Source of the DNA: Phenylobacterium sp. LH3H17
GTDB taxonomy: Bacteria; Pseudomonadota; Alphaproteobacteria; Caulobacterales; Caulobacteraceae
NCBI RefSeq assembly: GCF_024298925.1
Contig: NZ_CP101283.1
Span: forward strand, 1-64,000
Length of the DNA: 64,000 nucleotides
Direction of reading: 5' to 3'
Shown here: piece after piece, positions 32,198-45,440 of the stretch
How the letters are laid out: each line of letters opens with the position of its first letter
Numbering within the stretch: position 1 is the first letter of the stretch
Position numbers and translations under genes: made by a program
The notes under the pieces: generated by a model
Seen by the model: only the letters and a program-made list of their open reading frames with translations
Told to the model about the DNA's origin: nothing
Databases searched by the model: none

Positions 32198-32452
32198 TTA
32201 GTCGGCCGACTGGGCTTCGGCCAGCTTGGCCTGGGCGGTCTTCAGAGTCGCGCGGACGCAACGGCCGTAGGCGTTGGTGAACAGGCTCTCGCCGTAGGTT
32301 TCGCGCATGCAGACGCTGCGGGCGGCGCGGGTCAGGTCGGCGTCGATCTGGGCGGCGGACTTGCCCACCAGCGAAACGCGGACTTCGGCGGCCGAAGCCG
32401 GGGCGGCGAAGGTGATGGCGGCGACGGCGGTCAGGACGGCAATGCGGATCAT
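32198..32452 (-). CDS. UrcA family small exported protein
   Basis: An 84-residue secreted protein with signal peptide MIRIAVLTAVAAITFAAPASA, cleaved after ASA. The body has the UrcA pattern: a short strand, then helices with two cysteines (ARSVCMRET; GRCVRATL) that could pair. UrcA-type proteins are typical of Caulobacter and related genera, where the first was named from a uranium response; their function is unknown. A strong AAGGAGAA precedes the ATG. It has its own terminator and a palindrome about 100 bases upstream. Confidence 0.85.
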   Translation of the reverse strand: MIRIAVLTAVAAITFAAPASAAEVRVSLVGKSAAQIDADLTRAARSVCMRETYGESLFTNAYGRCVRATLKTAQAKLAEAQSAD

Positions 32453-32549
32453 CTCAAATTCTCCTTTGGCGCGGCGGGAGGAATATCCGCGCTGACAGGG
32501 GCCTTTTCGACGCTCGGGATTAATTTATGGTGCAACGCGGTGGTTAATT

Positions 32550-32564
32550 TTGTGCGACGCACAA
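32550..32564. promoter_or_regulatory. inverted repeat upstream of the UrcA gene
   Basis: TTGTGC-GAC-GCACAA is a perfect 6-bp inverted repeat with a 3-base spacer, about 100 bases upstream of the UrcA ATG in an A/T-rich patch. It may be an operator. No regulator can be assigned. Confidence 0.3.
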
Positions 32565-32583
32565 TGATCCGCGATCGGAGGGT

Positions 32584-33188
32584 TCAGACGCCCGCCTGGG
32601 CGAGGGCCTCAGCCAGGCGATGCTCGCCGGTCCAGAGGATCGCCGACCAGCCGCAGGCGCGGGCGGCTTCCACGTTGCGCGCGCTGTCGTCGATCAGCAA
32701 CAGCTCGTGCGGCGCGAAGCCGGTGCGCTGCTCGACCAGGCGGAAGAAGGCCGCGTCCGGCTTCTTGCAGCCATAGTCGGCGGCGTAGTGCATGGCCTCG
32801 AACCGGGCGTTCAGCCCCAGGGTCTGCCACAGGTGCCGGGCGCGATGGTGCTCCTGGACCGTCGCCAGGTGCAGCTCCAGTCCGCCGGCGCGGCGGGCGG
32901 CCAGGTCCTCCAGCAGCACCTGGTCCAGATGGCCATCCTGCTCGAACCAGTAGGCGGCAAGCCGGTCGCTGGTCAGGTGCGGAGCGATCTCGGCCAGGGC
33001 CGGCGCCAGGCGCTCGTGCAGGTCGGCGCGGCCGAGCACGATGTCCTCGAAGTGCGGCGTGAAGAACGCCCGCTGCAGGTCTTCGGGGGAAAGGCCGAGG
33101 TCGGCCTCCATGTCGGCGTCCCAGCGGCGGCCTTCGGGATGGCGCACCACCACCCCGTCCACATCCACCATCAGGGCCCGCAGCCCCA

Positions 33189-33189
<1 letters not shown>
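32584..33189 (-). CDS. HAD-like hydrolase
   Basis: A haloacid-dehalogenase-fold phosphatase of 201 residues. Motif I is MVDVDGVVV, with both catalytic aspartates. Motif III lysines lie in YGCKKPDAAFF. Motif IV is LLLIDDSARNVEAARACGW. It resembles the HAD-IA group that includes YihX-type phosphatases; the substrate is unknown. The start is the GTG at 33189, overlapping the mutS stop codon by one base (TAGTG), or the ATG at 33171 that begins motif I. Confidence 0.87.
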
Positions 33190-35867
<2,678 letters not shown>

Positions 35868-35971
35868 GCGTCGCCGTGAGCCTAGCCGCGCCCGCCGCGC
35901 GCGTCAGCCCCCACGGCCCCTTGAACCGTGCCGCGCGACTCCCAAGCTTGGACTTGAGTGAGGAGCCGCGC

Positions 35972-36499
35972 TTGACCCACCTCATCTTCCCCGCTGGACC
36001 CGACGACGCCGAGGACCTGGCCCGCATCCACGTGGCCTCCTGGCGCGAGACCTATGTCGGCCTGCTGCCCGACTCCTATCTGGCCCGCCTGTCGCCCGGC
36101 GTGCACACCCGGCGCTTCCGGACAAGCCTGCTGCGGCCCGGCGAACACGAGGCGACGCTGGCCGCCGCCGACCGCGATGGCCTGGTGGGCTATGTGGCCG
36201 GCGGTCCCTCCCGGGTCCGGCGGCTGGGCGAGGCGGAGATCACCACCCTCTACCTGCTGAAGGCCGCCCAGGGCCAGGGGACCGGCCGGCGGCTGGTCTC
36301 GTCCATCGCCCGGGTGTTCGCGGCCAACGGGGCGACCTCGCTGCTGATCTCGGTGCTGCGCGACAACATCCCGGCGCGGGGGTTCTACGAGCACCTGGGC
36401 GGCCAGGCCGAGGCCCCCCGCCGCGAGGCCGGCCCCGGCGGGGTGACCTATGAGGTGAGCTACCGCTGGCCCGAGATCAGGGTTCTACTCGACGATTGA
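35972..36499 (+). CDS. GNAT family N-acetyltransferase
   Basis: A 175-residue acetyltransferase. The acetyl-CoA-binding loop is LKAAQGQGTGRRLVSSIA, followed by SLLISVLRDNIPARGFYEHLGG. The N-terminal FPAGPDDAEDLARIHVASWRETYVG block is typical of the RimI-like/YhbS-type group. The start is a TTG at 35972 (MTHLIFPAG) with AGGAG spaced 6 bases; a GTG or ATG nearer the mutS end would add about 32 unmatched residues. It is divergent from mutS and converges on dnaJ. The substrate is unknown. Confidence 0.82.
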   Translation: MTHLIFPAGPDDAEDLARIHVASWRETYVGLLPDSYLARLSPGVHTRRFRTSLLRPGEHEATLAAADRDGLVGYVAGGPSRVRRLGEAEITTLYLLKAAQGQGTGRRLVSSIARVFAANGATSLLISVLRDNIPARGFYEHLGGQAEAPRREAGPGGVTYEVSYRWPEIRVLLDD

Positions 36500-36520
36500 A
36501 TTGGCGGTCGAAGGCCGGCG

Positions 36521-37675
36521 CTAGGCGCCCGTGACGTCTTCCCAGAAGCGCTTGGCCTTGCCGATGAAGTTGGCGGACTTGGGGTGCTGCTGCTCGCCGG
36601 AGAGTTCGGCGAGTTCTCGCATCAGCTCCTTCTGGCGGGCGCTGAGCTTGCTCGGGGTCTCGACGAACAACTCCACCACCAGGTCGCCCCGTTCGCGCGA
36701 ACGCAGTGACGGCATGCCCTTGCCCTTCAAGCGCACGGTTCGGCCGGTCTGGGAGCCCTCGGGCACCTTGACCTCGATGCGGCATTCGCCGTCGCAGTTC
36801 TCACCGCCCATCAGGCAAGGAGCCTCGATGTCGCCGCCGAGCGCGGCCACGTACATCGGCACCGGCACGGTGCAGAGCAGATCCAGGCCGTCTCGGTCGA
36901 ACAGCTCGTGCGGCTTCACCGACAGGAAGATGTAGAGGTCGCCGCGCGATCCGCCGCGCGCGCCCGCGTCGCCCTCGCCAGCCAGCCGGATCCGGGCGCC
37001 GTCATCGACGCCGGCCGGGATGCGCACCTGCAGGACGCGTTCCTTCCGCACCTGGCCATGGCCGTGGCAGTCCTCGCAGGGGTCCAGCACCAGCTGGCCG
37101 GAGCCGCCGCAGCGCGGGCACGCCCGCTCGATGGAGAAGAAGCCCTGGCTGGCGCGCACGCGGCCTGCGCCGCCGCAGCTGCCGCAGACCGTCGGGCTGG
37201 TGCCGGGCTTGGCGCCGGAGCCCTCGCAGGTCTCGCAGGTGATGGAGGCCGGGACGGTGATCTCGACCTCGGAGCCGGCATAGGCCTGCTCGAGGGTGAT
37301 CTCCAGGTCGTAGCGCAGGTCCTGGCCCCGGGCCGGGCCGCCGCGCTGGCGGCCGCGGCCGCCGAACATGTCGCCGAAGACGTCGCCGAACACCTCGTTG
37401 AAGATGTCGTTTACGTCGTGGAACTGGCCGTTTCCGCCGCCGCCGCCGTTGGCGCCGTTCACGCCGGCGTGGCCGAAGCGGTCATAGGCGGCGCGCTTCT
37501 GCGGATCGGAGAGGACCGAATAGGCCTCGTTGATTTCCTTGAATCGGCCCTCGGCCTCACCGCAGCCGCCGTTGCGGTCGGGGTGATGCTCCATGGCCAG
37601 CTTGCGGAAGGAGGCCTTCAGGGCCGCGTCGTCCGCGCCCCGGGCCACGCCCAGGATGTCGTAATAATCCCGCAT
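36521..37675 (-). CDS. dnaJ: chaperone protein DnaJ
   Basis: DnaJ delivers substrate to DnaK and stimulates its ATPase. The 384-residue protein has a J domain with HHPDRN near residue 31, a Gly-rich stretch (NGANGGGGGNG), and four zinc-binding repeats [24 protein letters not shown] and CEDCHGHG. The C-terminal substrate domains follow. It is downstream of dnaK with a 150-base spacer that folds into two hairpins. Confidence 0.97.
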   Translation of the reverse strand: MRDYYDILGVARGADDAALKASFRKLAMEHHPDRNGGCGEAEGRFKEINEAYSVLSDPQKRAAYDRFGHAGVNGANGGGGGNGQFHDVNDIFNEVFGDVFGDMFGGRGRQRGGPARGQDLRYDLEITLEQAYAGSEVEITVPASITCETCEGSGAKPGTSPTVCGSCGGAGRVRASQGFFSIERACPRCGGSGQLVLDPCEDCHGHGQVRKERVLQVRIPAGVDDGARIRLAGEGDAGARGGSRGDLYIFLSVKPHELFDRDGLDLLCTVPVPMYVAALGGDIEAPCLMGGENCDGECRIEVKVPEGSQTGRTVRLKGKGMPSLRSRERGDLVVELFVETPSKLSARQKELMRELAELSGEQQHPKSANFIGKAKRFWEDVTGA

Positions 37676-37748
37676 CTTATGTCAGGCGTTCAAATTGATC
37701 TGTGTGAATGAGGTGGGTGGGCGCGAGCTTCGCTGCAAGGTCTCCCAA

Positions 37749-37817
37749 GCCATCCGCGCAAATGGGCGGATGGCCCATGAGCGCTTTCTCGCAAGGCTTG
37801 CGGAAAGCGCCCATGGG
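37749..37817 (-). repeat. tandem hairpins in the dnaK-dnaJ spacer
   Basis: A 9-bp stem (GCCATCCGC against GCGGATGGC, 37749-37774) is followed by a long one (37774-37817). In the long one CCCATG-A-GCGCTTTC pairs with GAAAGCGC-C-CATGGG, and inside CGCAA pairs with TTGCG around a 3-base loop. That gives about 19 bp with one mismatch and one bulge. There is no T run, so it is not a typical terminator. It may stabilise or segment the dnaK-dnaJ mRNA. Confidence 0.7.
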
Positions 37818-37825
37818 GCGAAACG

Positions 37826-39733
<1,908 letters not shown>

Positions 39734-39870
39734 ATCGAGTCTTGCTCGCTCCTGAATGGCGGACGCCGTCTGAAGGGCCTTCGGATGAAGCACCCCGTTT
39801 CTTGTCAACGTCCCCGGTTCGAATAAGGGCTCGGCCGGTTAACCCACGGGGAAACCGGCGTCGAGTCGCG

Positions 39871-39898
39871 ATATGGGATCGCACGCGCGCCCTGCAAG
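39871..39898 (-). promoter_or_regulatory. heat-shock (sigma-32/RpoH) promoter of dnaK
   Basis: On the minus strand CTTGCAG, then 14 bases, then CCCATAT, a good match to the sigma-32 consensus CTTGAAA-N11-16-CCCATNT. Transcription should start near 39863, giving a leader of about 130 bases. A TTGACA at 39803-39808 could be a second, housekeeping promoter, but no convincing -10 box follows. Confidence 0.75.
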
Positions 39899-39909
39899 GG
39901 CGAATGACC

Positions 39910-40392
39910 CTAATCAATGCGGGGTCTTGATAGATCGCTGTTCGGCCAAGCTTCTAAAATCCTTGCATAAGCCGGCGCGGAATGAGGCGCGGCCCCGCCC
40001 CGGTGCGCCAGGTAGGCATGCTGCACCACCATGGCCTGCTGCTCGATATTCAGCGCGGAAAAATCCCGACCGTCGGTCGGATCATAGGCATAGGCCGCCG
40101 GACCGTCCCCGCAGCACAGCTTGGCCAGCGGCAGATTGACCCCGGACTGGGCCTGCCAGACATGGACCAGTTCGTGCACCAGCACCGAGCGGATCCACAG
40201 CGGCGCCTCCGAAAAGTCGGCATAGGCGCCCATCGCCGGCCACACCACCAGCCGCCCGCTCGGGACGAAGGGCCGGTTCCAGATCGGGATGCTGAAGATG
40301 CGGATGCGGGCCGTGTCCAGGTCGGCCCCGAACACCTCGTCCGAAAGCCGCCGCTCGCCGTCGGTCAGCCCTCGCCATCGCAGTGGCTTCAT
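39910..40392 (-). CDS. zincin-like domain protein (annotated as Vgr-related in Caulobacter)
   Basis: A 160-residue cytosolic protein with the metal-site motif HELVHVWQ near residue 80, which fits HEXXH. The protein is not a full protease by size. In Caulobacter genomes a similar small protein next to dnaK is called Vgr-related; the name has no functional support that I know. The end lies just upstream of the dnaK promoter. The start is ATG 40392 (MKPLRW) or, less likely, ATG 40410, and the divergent alkB ATG is only 20-38 bases away. Confidence 0.7.
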   Translation of the reverse strand: MKPLRWRGLTDGERRLSDEVFGADLDTARIRIFSIPIWNRPFVPSGRLVVWPAMGAYADFSEAPLWIRSVLVHELVHVWQAQSGVNLPLAKLCCGDGPAAYAYDPTDGRDFSALNIEQQAMVVQHAYLAHRGGAAPHSAPAYARILEAWPNSDLSRPRID

Positions 40393-40429
40393 GAGCGAAA
40401 TGCCGTCCATCGCCCCTATATGGACCTTG

Positions 40430-41041
40430 ATGAGCCTCTCCACGACCACCGGTTTCCGCCTGCTGCCCGGCGCCCTGGACCTGCCCACCCAGCAGGCGCT
40501 GCTGGCCGAGGTCATGGCCCGCGTCCAGGCCGCGCCCTTCGTCCGCCAGGTGACCCCCGGAGGCAAGCCGATGAGCGTGGCCATGACCAGTTTCGGGGCG
40601 CTGGGCTGGACCACCGACCTGGCGGGCTATCGCTACGAGCCGCGCCATCCGACGACGGGGGCGGCCTGGCCCGACATTCCCCGGCCCCTGCTCGACCTCT
40701 GGGCCGAGCTCGCCGATCCGGAGACCCCGCCCGACGCCTGCCTGGTCAATTACTACGACGCACAGGCGCGCATGAGCCTGCACCAGGACCGCGACGAGGC
40801 CGATTTCGGCTTTCCCGTGCTGTCGGTCTCGCTGGGCGACACGGCGGTGTTCCGGCTCGGAGGCCTGAAGCGCGGCGATCCCACGCGCTCGCTGAGGCTG
40901 GCCTCGGGGGATGTCTGCCTGCTGGCAGGCGAAGCCCGGCTGATCCATCACGGCGTGGACCGGATCCTGCCCGGATCCTCGCGCCTGATTCCGGGGGGCG
41001 GGCGGATCAATCTGACCCTGCGCCGCGCCGCGCCGGCCTGA
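40430..41041 (+). CDS. alkB: alpha-ketoglutarate-dependent DNA repair dioxygenase AlkB
   Basis: AlkB oxidatively demethylates 1-methyladenine and 3-methylcytosine. The 203-residue protein has the iron ligands HQD in MSLHQDRDEADFGFP, a second His in LIHHGVDRILPG, and the 2-oxoglutarate Arg motif RINLTLRR. MALVNYYDAQARMS-type residues (CLVNYYDAQARMS) precede the iron site. The ATG at 40430 was chosen because it matches the family start and a longer reading upstream overlaps the divergent gene. Confidence 0.93.
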   Translation: MSLSTTTGFRLLPGALDLPTQQALLAEVMARVQAAPFVRQVTPGGKPMSVAMTSFGALGWTTDLAGYRYEPRHPTTGAAWPDIPRPLLDLWAELADPETPPDACLVNYYDAQARMSLHQDRDEADFGFPVLSVSLGDTAVFRLGGLKRGDPTRSLRLASGDVCLLAGEARLIHHGVDRILPGSSRLIPGGGRINLTLRRAAPA

Positions 41042-41134
41042 GGTCTCGAGGTCTCAACGCGCCCCCAACGCGCCTTTGACACCGACCCCGCGCCGGACGC
41101 AAATGGAGGCGCTTACCGCAAAAGGTCACTGGTC

Positions 41135-42046
41135 ATGGTCGTGCTCACCCCCACCCGGCCGGAAGGCGCCGAACCCGAGGACTTCCACCTCTCTCGCCGC
41201 GGACTCGCCGCCGCCGTCCTGGCAGGCTACGCGCTGGCCGCCCGCTCGGCCGAAGCCGCGCCCGTCGTCACCGACGCCGCAGGCCTGGTCACCGGGATGG
41301 TGATGGTCGAGACACCCGACCGCGCCATCCCCGCCTTCGTCGCCCGCCCCGACGCCAAGGGCCGCTTCCCTGTGGTGCTGGTGATCCCCGAAGTCTTCGG
41401 CCTGCACGAATACATCCGCGACATCTGCCGCCGGCTGGCCAAGCTGGGCTATGTGGCGATCTCGCCGGACCTCTTCGTGCGGCAGGGCGATCCGTCCAAG
41501 GCGGCCGACTTCGCCGCAGTGCGGAAGATCGTCGGCGACGCCTCGGAGCCCCAGATCATGGGCGACGTCGCCGCCACGCTCACCTTCATCAAGGCCCAGA
41601 AATACGCCGACAAGAGCAAGATCGCGATGACCGGCTTCTGCTGGGGCGGGGCCATCGTCTGGCTGTCCTCGGCCCGGTTCAAGGACATCAAGGCCGGCGC
41701 GGCCTGGTATGGCCGGCTGTCGGCGCCCAAGCCCGGGGAGTTCCTGGGCGAGCCCAACCGCACATGGCCGCTGCAGGTGGTGGGTCAACTCAACGCGCCG
41801 GTGATCGGCCTCTACGCCGGCAAGGACGGCGGCATCCCGGTCAGCGACGTCGAGGCCATGCGCGCGGCCCTTGTGGCGGCCAGGAAGACCAGGTCGGACC
41901 TGGTGCTCTATCCGGAGAGCCAGCACGGATTCCACGCCGATTACCGCTCCAGCTACGACGCCACGGCCGCTGCCGACGCCTGGACGCGCATGCTGGCCCA
42001 CTTCGCGGCCAACGGGGTCAAGCCGAAGAGCTATCGGGCGGGGTAG
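41135..42046 (+). CDS. exported dienelactone hydrolase family protein
   Basis: A 303-residue alpha/beta hydrolase with a twin-arginine-type signal: SRRGLAAAVLAGYALAARSAEA, ending in an A-x-A-like site near residue 42. The catalytic Cys lies in GFCWGGA, the Asp in GKDGGIPV, and the His in QHGFHADYRSS. The pattern matches the DLH family, which includes exported enzymes of unknown substrate. AAAGG lies about 9 bases upstream of the ATG. It follows alkB. Confidence 0.88.
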   Translation: MVVLTPTRPEGAEPEDFHLSRRGLAAAVLAGYALAARSAEAAPVVTDAAGLVTGMVMVETPDRAIPAFVARPDAKGRFPVVLVIPEVFGLHEYIRDICRRLAKLGYVAISPDLFVRQGDPSKAADFAAVRKIVGDASEPQIMGDVAATLTFIKAQKYADKSKIAMTGFCWGGAIVWLSSARFKDIKAGAAWYGRLSAPKPGEFLGEPNRTWPLQVVGQLNAPVIGLYAGKDGGIPVSDVEAMRAALVAARKTRSDLVLYPESQHGFHADYRSSYDATAAADAWTRMLAHFAANGVKPKSYRAG

Positions 42047-42053
42047 TCCGCAC

Positions 42054-42461
42054 TCAGTAAGGCGGCTGTTCCGGCGGCGGCGGCAGGGCGTCGATCAGGT
42101 CGCCGACCTTGTCTTCCGGCGCCGGGGCCTTAGGCGCGGCGGCGGCCTTGGCGGCGGCAAGCGCCTTGGCCTCGGCCTCCAGCTTGGCCATCTCCGCGGC
42201 GCGGACTTCCTCGGTCTTCTGCGTGGTGTCCTCCTCGTCCGCCTTTTCCTCGGGCGGCGGGGGCGGCGGATCGGTGACCAGCAGCTCGCCCACCGGCTGG
42301 GCGTCGGTGGCTTCCAGGGCCGAGGAGGTCCCGCCGGCCGATTCGCCGGGCAGCCGCGGCTTGTCGGGCACATTGCGAAGGCCCAGCGCGAAACCACTGA
42401 CGGCGCAGACGGCGATGATCACGGCCACGACCCGCAGGACGCTTTGAGGCATGCTCCACAT
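42054..42461 (-). CDS. membrane-anchored proline-rich protein of unknown function
   Basis: I do not recognise the function. The 135-residue protein has a single N-terminal membrane segment (VLRVVAVIIAVCAVSGFALGL). A periplasmic part is rich in Pro, Ala and charged residues: a PPPPPPEE run near residue 67, a charged coil KTEEVRAAEMAKLEAEAKAL, and PPPPEQPPY at the end. This is the layout of a TonB-like or adaptor linker without the folded C-terminal domain. The start is ATG 42461, or 42452 three codons later. It is divergent from ftsK. Confidence 0.7.
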   Translation of the reverse strand: MWSMPQSVLRVVAVIIAVCAVSGFALGLRNVPDKPRLPGESAGGTSSALEATDAQPVGELLVTDPPPPPPEEKADEEDTTQKTEEVRAAEMAKLEAEAKALAAAKAAAAPKAPAPEDKVGDLIDALPPPPEQPPY

Positions 42462-42537
42462 GGCCGCGAACCTAATCGGCCAGAGCTTCGCCCACAATCG
42501 GCACAATGCGAAAAGGCCGCGTTCACGTCACGGCAGA

Positions 42538-42553
42538 GTAAACGCCTCTTAAC
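42538..42553. promoter_or_regulatory. candidate CtrA binding site upstream of ftsK
   Basis: GTAA-ACGCCTC-TTAAC fits the CtrA consensus TTAA-N7-TTAA(C) with one mismatch. It lies 47-62 bases upstream of the preferred ftsK ATG. CtrA is the cell-cycle master regulator of Caulobacterales, so control of a division gene is plausible, but it is inferred. Confidence 0.4.
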
Positions 42554-42599
42554 CCTCTAGGCCGCAGATATGGCGTTTCCAGAACGGGGAGCGGACGGC

Positions 42600-44963
42600 A
42601 TGGCGCGGATGGCGCGGAAAACGGGTTTGGAGCTGGGGCTGCACATCGCGGGCCTCGCCTGGACTCATCCGACCACCGCGCGGCTCCGGGGCGGGCTGAT
42701 CGCCGCCGCGGGCCTGGCCTTCGCCGTCGCCCTGGTCACCTACAACGCCGCCGATCCCAGCCTGAACGCCGCCTCGGCCGTCGCCCCGCTCAACGCCCTG
42801 GGCGCTCCCGGGGCCACCGCCGCCGACGCCGGGATGCAATCCCTCGGCCTGGCCGCCGGGGTTGCGGCCCTGCTGATGGTGCTGTTCGGCCTCTATCGGG
42901 CGGCCTCGCCTCACCCGGACCAGACCCGCGGCCAGGTGCGGCTGCGCGCCTTCGTCGGCGCCCTGGGTGTCCTGGCCTTGGCCGGCCTGCTCTCGGCCCC
43001 GGCCCCGCCGGCGGCCTGGCCGCTCGCCAAGGGCCTGGGCGGCTTCTGGGGTGACGGTCTGCTGCACGGGCTGGCCAGCGCCTTCGCCTACGCACACGTG
43101 CCGCTCGGAACCGTGCTCTCGGCCGGGCTGCTGGCCGCGGCGGCCGCCACCGGACTGGGCTACGCCATCGGGGTGCGCCGCGATGAACTTTCCGCCGCCC
43201 TGCTCTGGCTCCGCGAGGCGACGAGGAAGGGCCCCGCACCGCCACCGGCCAAGGCCGAGGCCCGCGCCTCGGTGGCCCGCCGCGCCCGCGCCGCCAAGGG
43301 TGACGGCGTCCCCGCCGCCGCCCTGGCCGATCCGCTGCCCGCGCCGTCGCCCGCCGCTGATCCCCTGGCCGCGCCCGTCGCCATCAAGGCCCCCAAGGCC
43401 GGCCCCAAGGACTCCGGCCGCGAGCAACGCGAGGCCCAGGGCGCCTTCGACTTCGTCAAGCCGGGCGGCTTCGCCCTGCCGGAACTGGCGATGCTGGCCA
43501 AGCCCAAGCCCCGCGCCTCGGCCTTCGACGAGGGGGCCCTGCGCCAGAACGCCCAGCTGCTGGAAAGCGTGCTGGCCGAGTTCGGGGTGCGCGGCGCCAT
43601 CGATCAGATCCGTCCCGGCCCCGTGGTCACCCTCTATGAACTGGTCCCCGCCGCCGGCGTGAAATCGGCCCGGGTCGTGGCGCTCAGCGACGACATCGCC
43701 CGCTCCATGTCGGTGGCCGCCTGCCGCGTTTCCGTGGTGCCGGGCCGCAACGCCATCGGTATCGAGCTGCCCAATGCGCGCCGCGAGACCGTCTATCTCC
43801 GCGACCTGCTGGCCAGCGCCGAGTACGAGCGCTCCACCCAGGCCCTGCCCATGGCGCTCGGCGAGAACATCGGCGGCGAGCCCTATATCGCCGACCTGTC
43901 GAAGATGCCCCACCTGCTGATCGCCGGCACCACCGGCTCGGGCAAGTCGGTGGGCGTCAACGCCATGATCCTGTCGATCCTCTACCGCCTGCCCCCCGAG
44001 CAGTGCCGGTTCATCATGATCGACCCGAAGATGCTGGAGCTTTCCGTCTATGACGGCATCCCGCACCTGCTGGCGCCGGTGGTCACCGACCCGAAGAAGG
44101 CCATCGTCGCGCTGAAGTGGACCGTGCGCGAGATGGAAGACCGCTATCGCCTGATGTCGAAGATCGGGGTGCGCAACGTCGCCTCCTACAACGAGCGCGC
44201 CAAGGAGGCCTCGGCCAAGGGCGAGCATTTCGAGCGCACCGTTCAGACCGGCTTCGACGACAACGGCCGGCCGATCTACGAGAGCGAGCGGATCGATCCC
44301 AAGCCCATGCCCTATCTGGTGGTGGTGATCGACGAGGTCGCCGACCTGATGATGGTGGCCGGCAAGGAGGTCGAGAGCGCCGTCCAGCGCCTGGCCCAGA
44401 TGGCCCGGGCCGCCGGCATTCACCTGGTGATGGCCACTCAGCGCCCGTCGGTGGACGTGATCACCGGCACCATCAAGGCCAACTTCCCGACCCGGATCAG
44501 CTTCCAGGTCACCTCCAAGATCGACAGCCGCACCATCCTGGGCGAACAGGGCGCCGAGCAGCTGCTGGGCCAGGGCGACATGCTCTACATGGCCGGCGGC
44601 GGGCGCATCACCCGACTGCACGGCCCCTTCGTCTCCGACGAGGAAGTGGAGTCGGTCGCGAAGTTCCTGCGCAGCCAGGGCGAGCCGCAATACCTCGAGG
44701 ACGTCACCGCCGGCGGCGACGAGGATGAGGATGGCGAGTCGGGCATCGGCGACGAGGGCGGCGGCTCCGGCGATGACCTCTACGACCGCGCGGTGGCCGT
44801 GGTCACCCGCGACCGCAAGGCCTCGACCAGCTATGTCCAGCGCCGCCTGCAGGTGGGCTACAACCGCGCCGCCTCGCTCATCGAGCGCATGGAGCAGGAA
44901 GGGGTGGTCAGCCCCGCCAACCACGCCGGCAAGCGCGACGTGCTGGTGGGCGCGGCGCCATAG
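42600..44963 (+). CDS. ftsK: DNA translocase FtsK
   Basis: FtsK anchors at the septum and pumps DNA to resolve chromosome dimers. The 787-residue protein has about four membrane segments in the first 180 residues and a Pro/Ala-rich linker. The RecA-like motor follows, with Walker A GTTGSGKSVGVNAM near residue 445 and Walker B VVVIDEVADLMMV. A gamma winged-helix domain (TSYVQRRLQVGYNRAASLIERMEQEGVV) at the end reads polarity sequences. The ATG at 42600 has GGGGAG 8 bases upstream and is preferred to 42570. It runs up to the converging BLUF gene with a 9-base gap. Confidence 0.96.
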   Translation: MARMARKTGLELGLHIAGLAWTHPTTARLRGGLIAAAGLAFAVALVTYNAADPSLNAASAVAPLNALGAPGATAADAGMQSLGLAAGVAALLMVLFGLYRAASPHPDQTRGQVRLRAFVGALGVLALAGLLSAPAPPAAWPLAKGLGGFWGDGLLHGLASAFAYAHVPLGTVLSAGLLAAAAATGLGYAIGVRRDELSAALLWLREATRKGPAPPPAKAEARASVARRARAAKGDGVPAAALADPLPAPSPAADPLAAPVAIKAPKAGPKDSGREQREAQGAFDFVKPGGFALPELAMLAKPKPRASAFDEGALRQNAQLLESVLAEFGVRGAIDQIRPGPVVTLYELVPAAGVKSARVVALSDDIARSMSVAACRVSVVPGRNAIGIELPNARRETVYLRDLLASAEYERSTQALPMALGENIGGEPYIADLSKMPHLLIAGTTGSGKSVGVNAMILSILYRLPPEQCRFIMIDPKMLELSVYDGIPHLLAPVVTDPKKAIVALKWTVREMEDRYRLMSKIGVRNVASYNERAKEASAKGEHFERTVQTGFDDNGRPIYESERIDPKPMPYLVVVIDEVADLMMVAGKEVESAVQRLAQMARAAGIHLVMATQRPSVDVITGTIKANFPTRISFQVTSKIDSRTILGEQGAEQLLGQGDMLYMAGGGRITRLHGPFVSDEEVESVAKFLRSQGEPQYLEDVTAGGDEDEDGESGIGDEGGGSGDDLYDRAVAVVTRDRKASTSYVQRRLQVGYNRAASLIERMEQEGVVSPANHAGKRDVLVGAAP

Positions 44964-44972
44964 GGCGGACGC

Positions 44973-45440
44973 TCAGATCTCGACGACCCGCAACGCGCCT
45001 TCAAGCCCAGCCGTACGGACATGTATGCCGTGCACCGTCTTCAGCAGGCGCAGAGCGTCGGACCCGGTCATGTCGAACGGGTTGAAACTGGAGCGCTTGG
45101 AAAGCACGGCCAGGATCTCGTCATCGGCGGCTGTGACGTTCTTTCCGCACATCGCCCATTTTGGAAATGAGAGCGAGGAAACCATCTGGTCCGACAGCGT
45201 CTTGAGGTTGTAGTGGCGGCTGTCGGTCCTGACCCGGCGATAGATGAACTCGACCGCTGAGTCGGCGCCTTCCAGGATCTGCAGGAAAGTCCCTCTGTAG
45301 CAAAGCAGCATGCCGGTAACGCCGACCTTGGCGTTGTTGCGGACGGAAGCGTCCAGGATGTCGCGAAGCACGTCCGGGCTCACCGCGCCGGAGTTCGCGC
45401 TCAGGCGGCTTGCGTAACTTATCCGTCGAATGCTCGACAT
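44973..45440 (-). CDS. BLUF-domain blue-light sensor protein
   Basis: A 155-residue BLUF photoreceptor. Counting from the ATG, Tyr9 (ISYAS), Asn36 (NNAKVGVTG), Gln54 (TFLQILEG) and Trp95 (FPKWAM) match Tyr21, Asn45, Gln63 and Trp104 of AppA, with the same spacing in the last two intervals. BLUF domains bind FAD and change hydrogen bonding around the Tyr and Gln on blue light. No effector domain is fused. It begins immediately after the EAL gene stop codon with no gap, so the two are translationally coupled. Base composition is lower in GC than its neighbours. Confidence 0.92.
   Translation of the reverse strand: MSSIRRISYASRLSANSGAVSPDVLRDILDASVRNNAKVGVTGMLLCYRGTFLQILEGADSAVEFIYRRVRTDSRHYNLKTLSDQMVSSLSFPKWAMCGKNVTAADDEILAVLSKRSSFNPFDMTGSDALRLLKTVHGIHVRTAGLEGALRVVEI

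Noticed and set aside
39803..39808. TTGACA as a second dnaK promoter
   Set aside because: No convincing -10 box follows at the right spacing; kept only as a note under the sigma-32 promoter.
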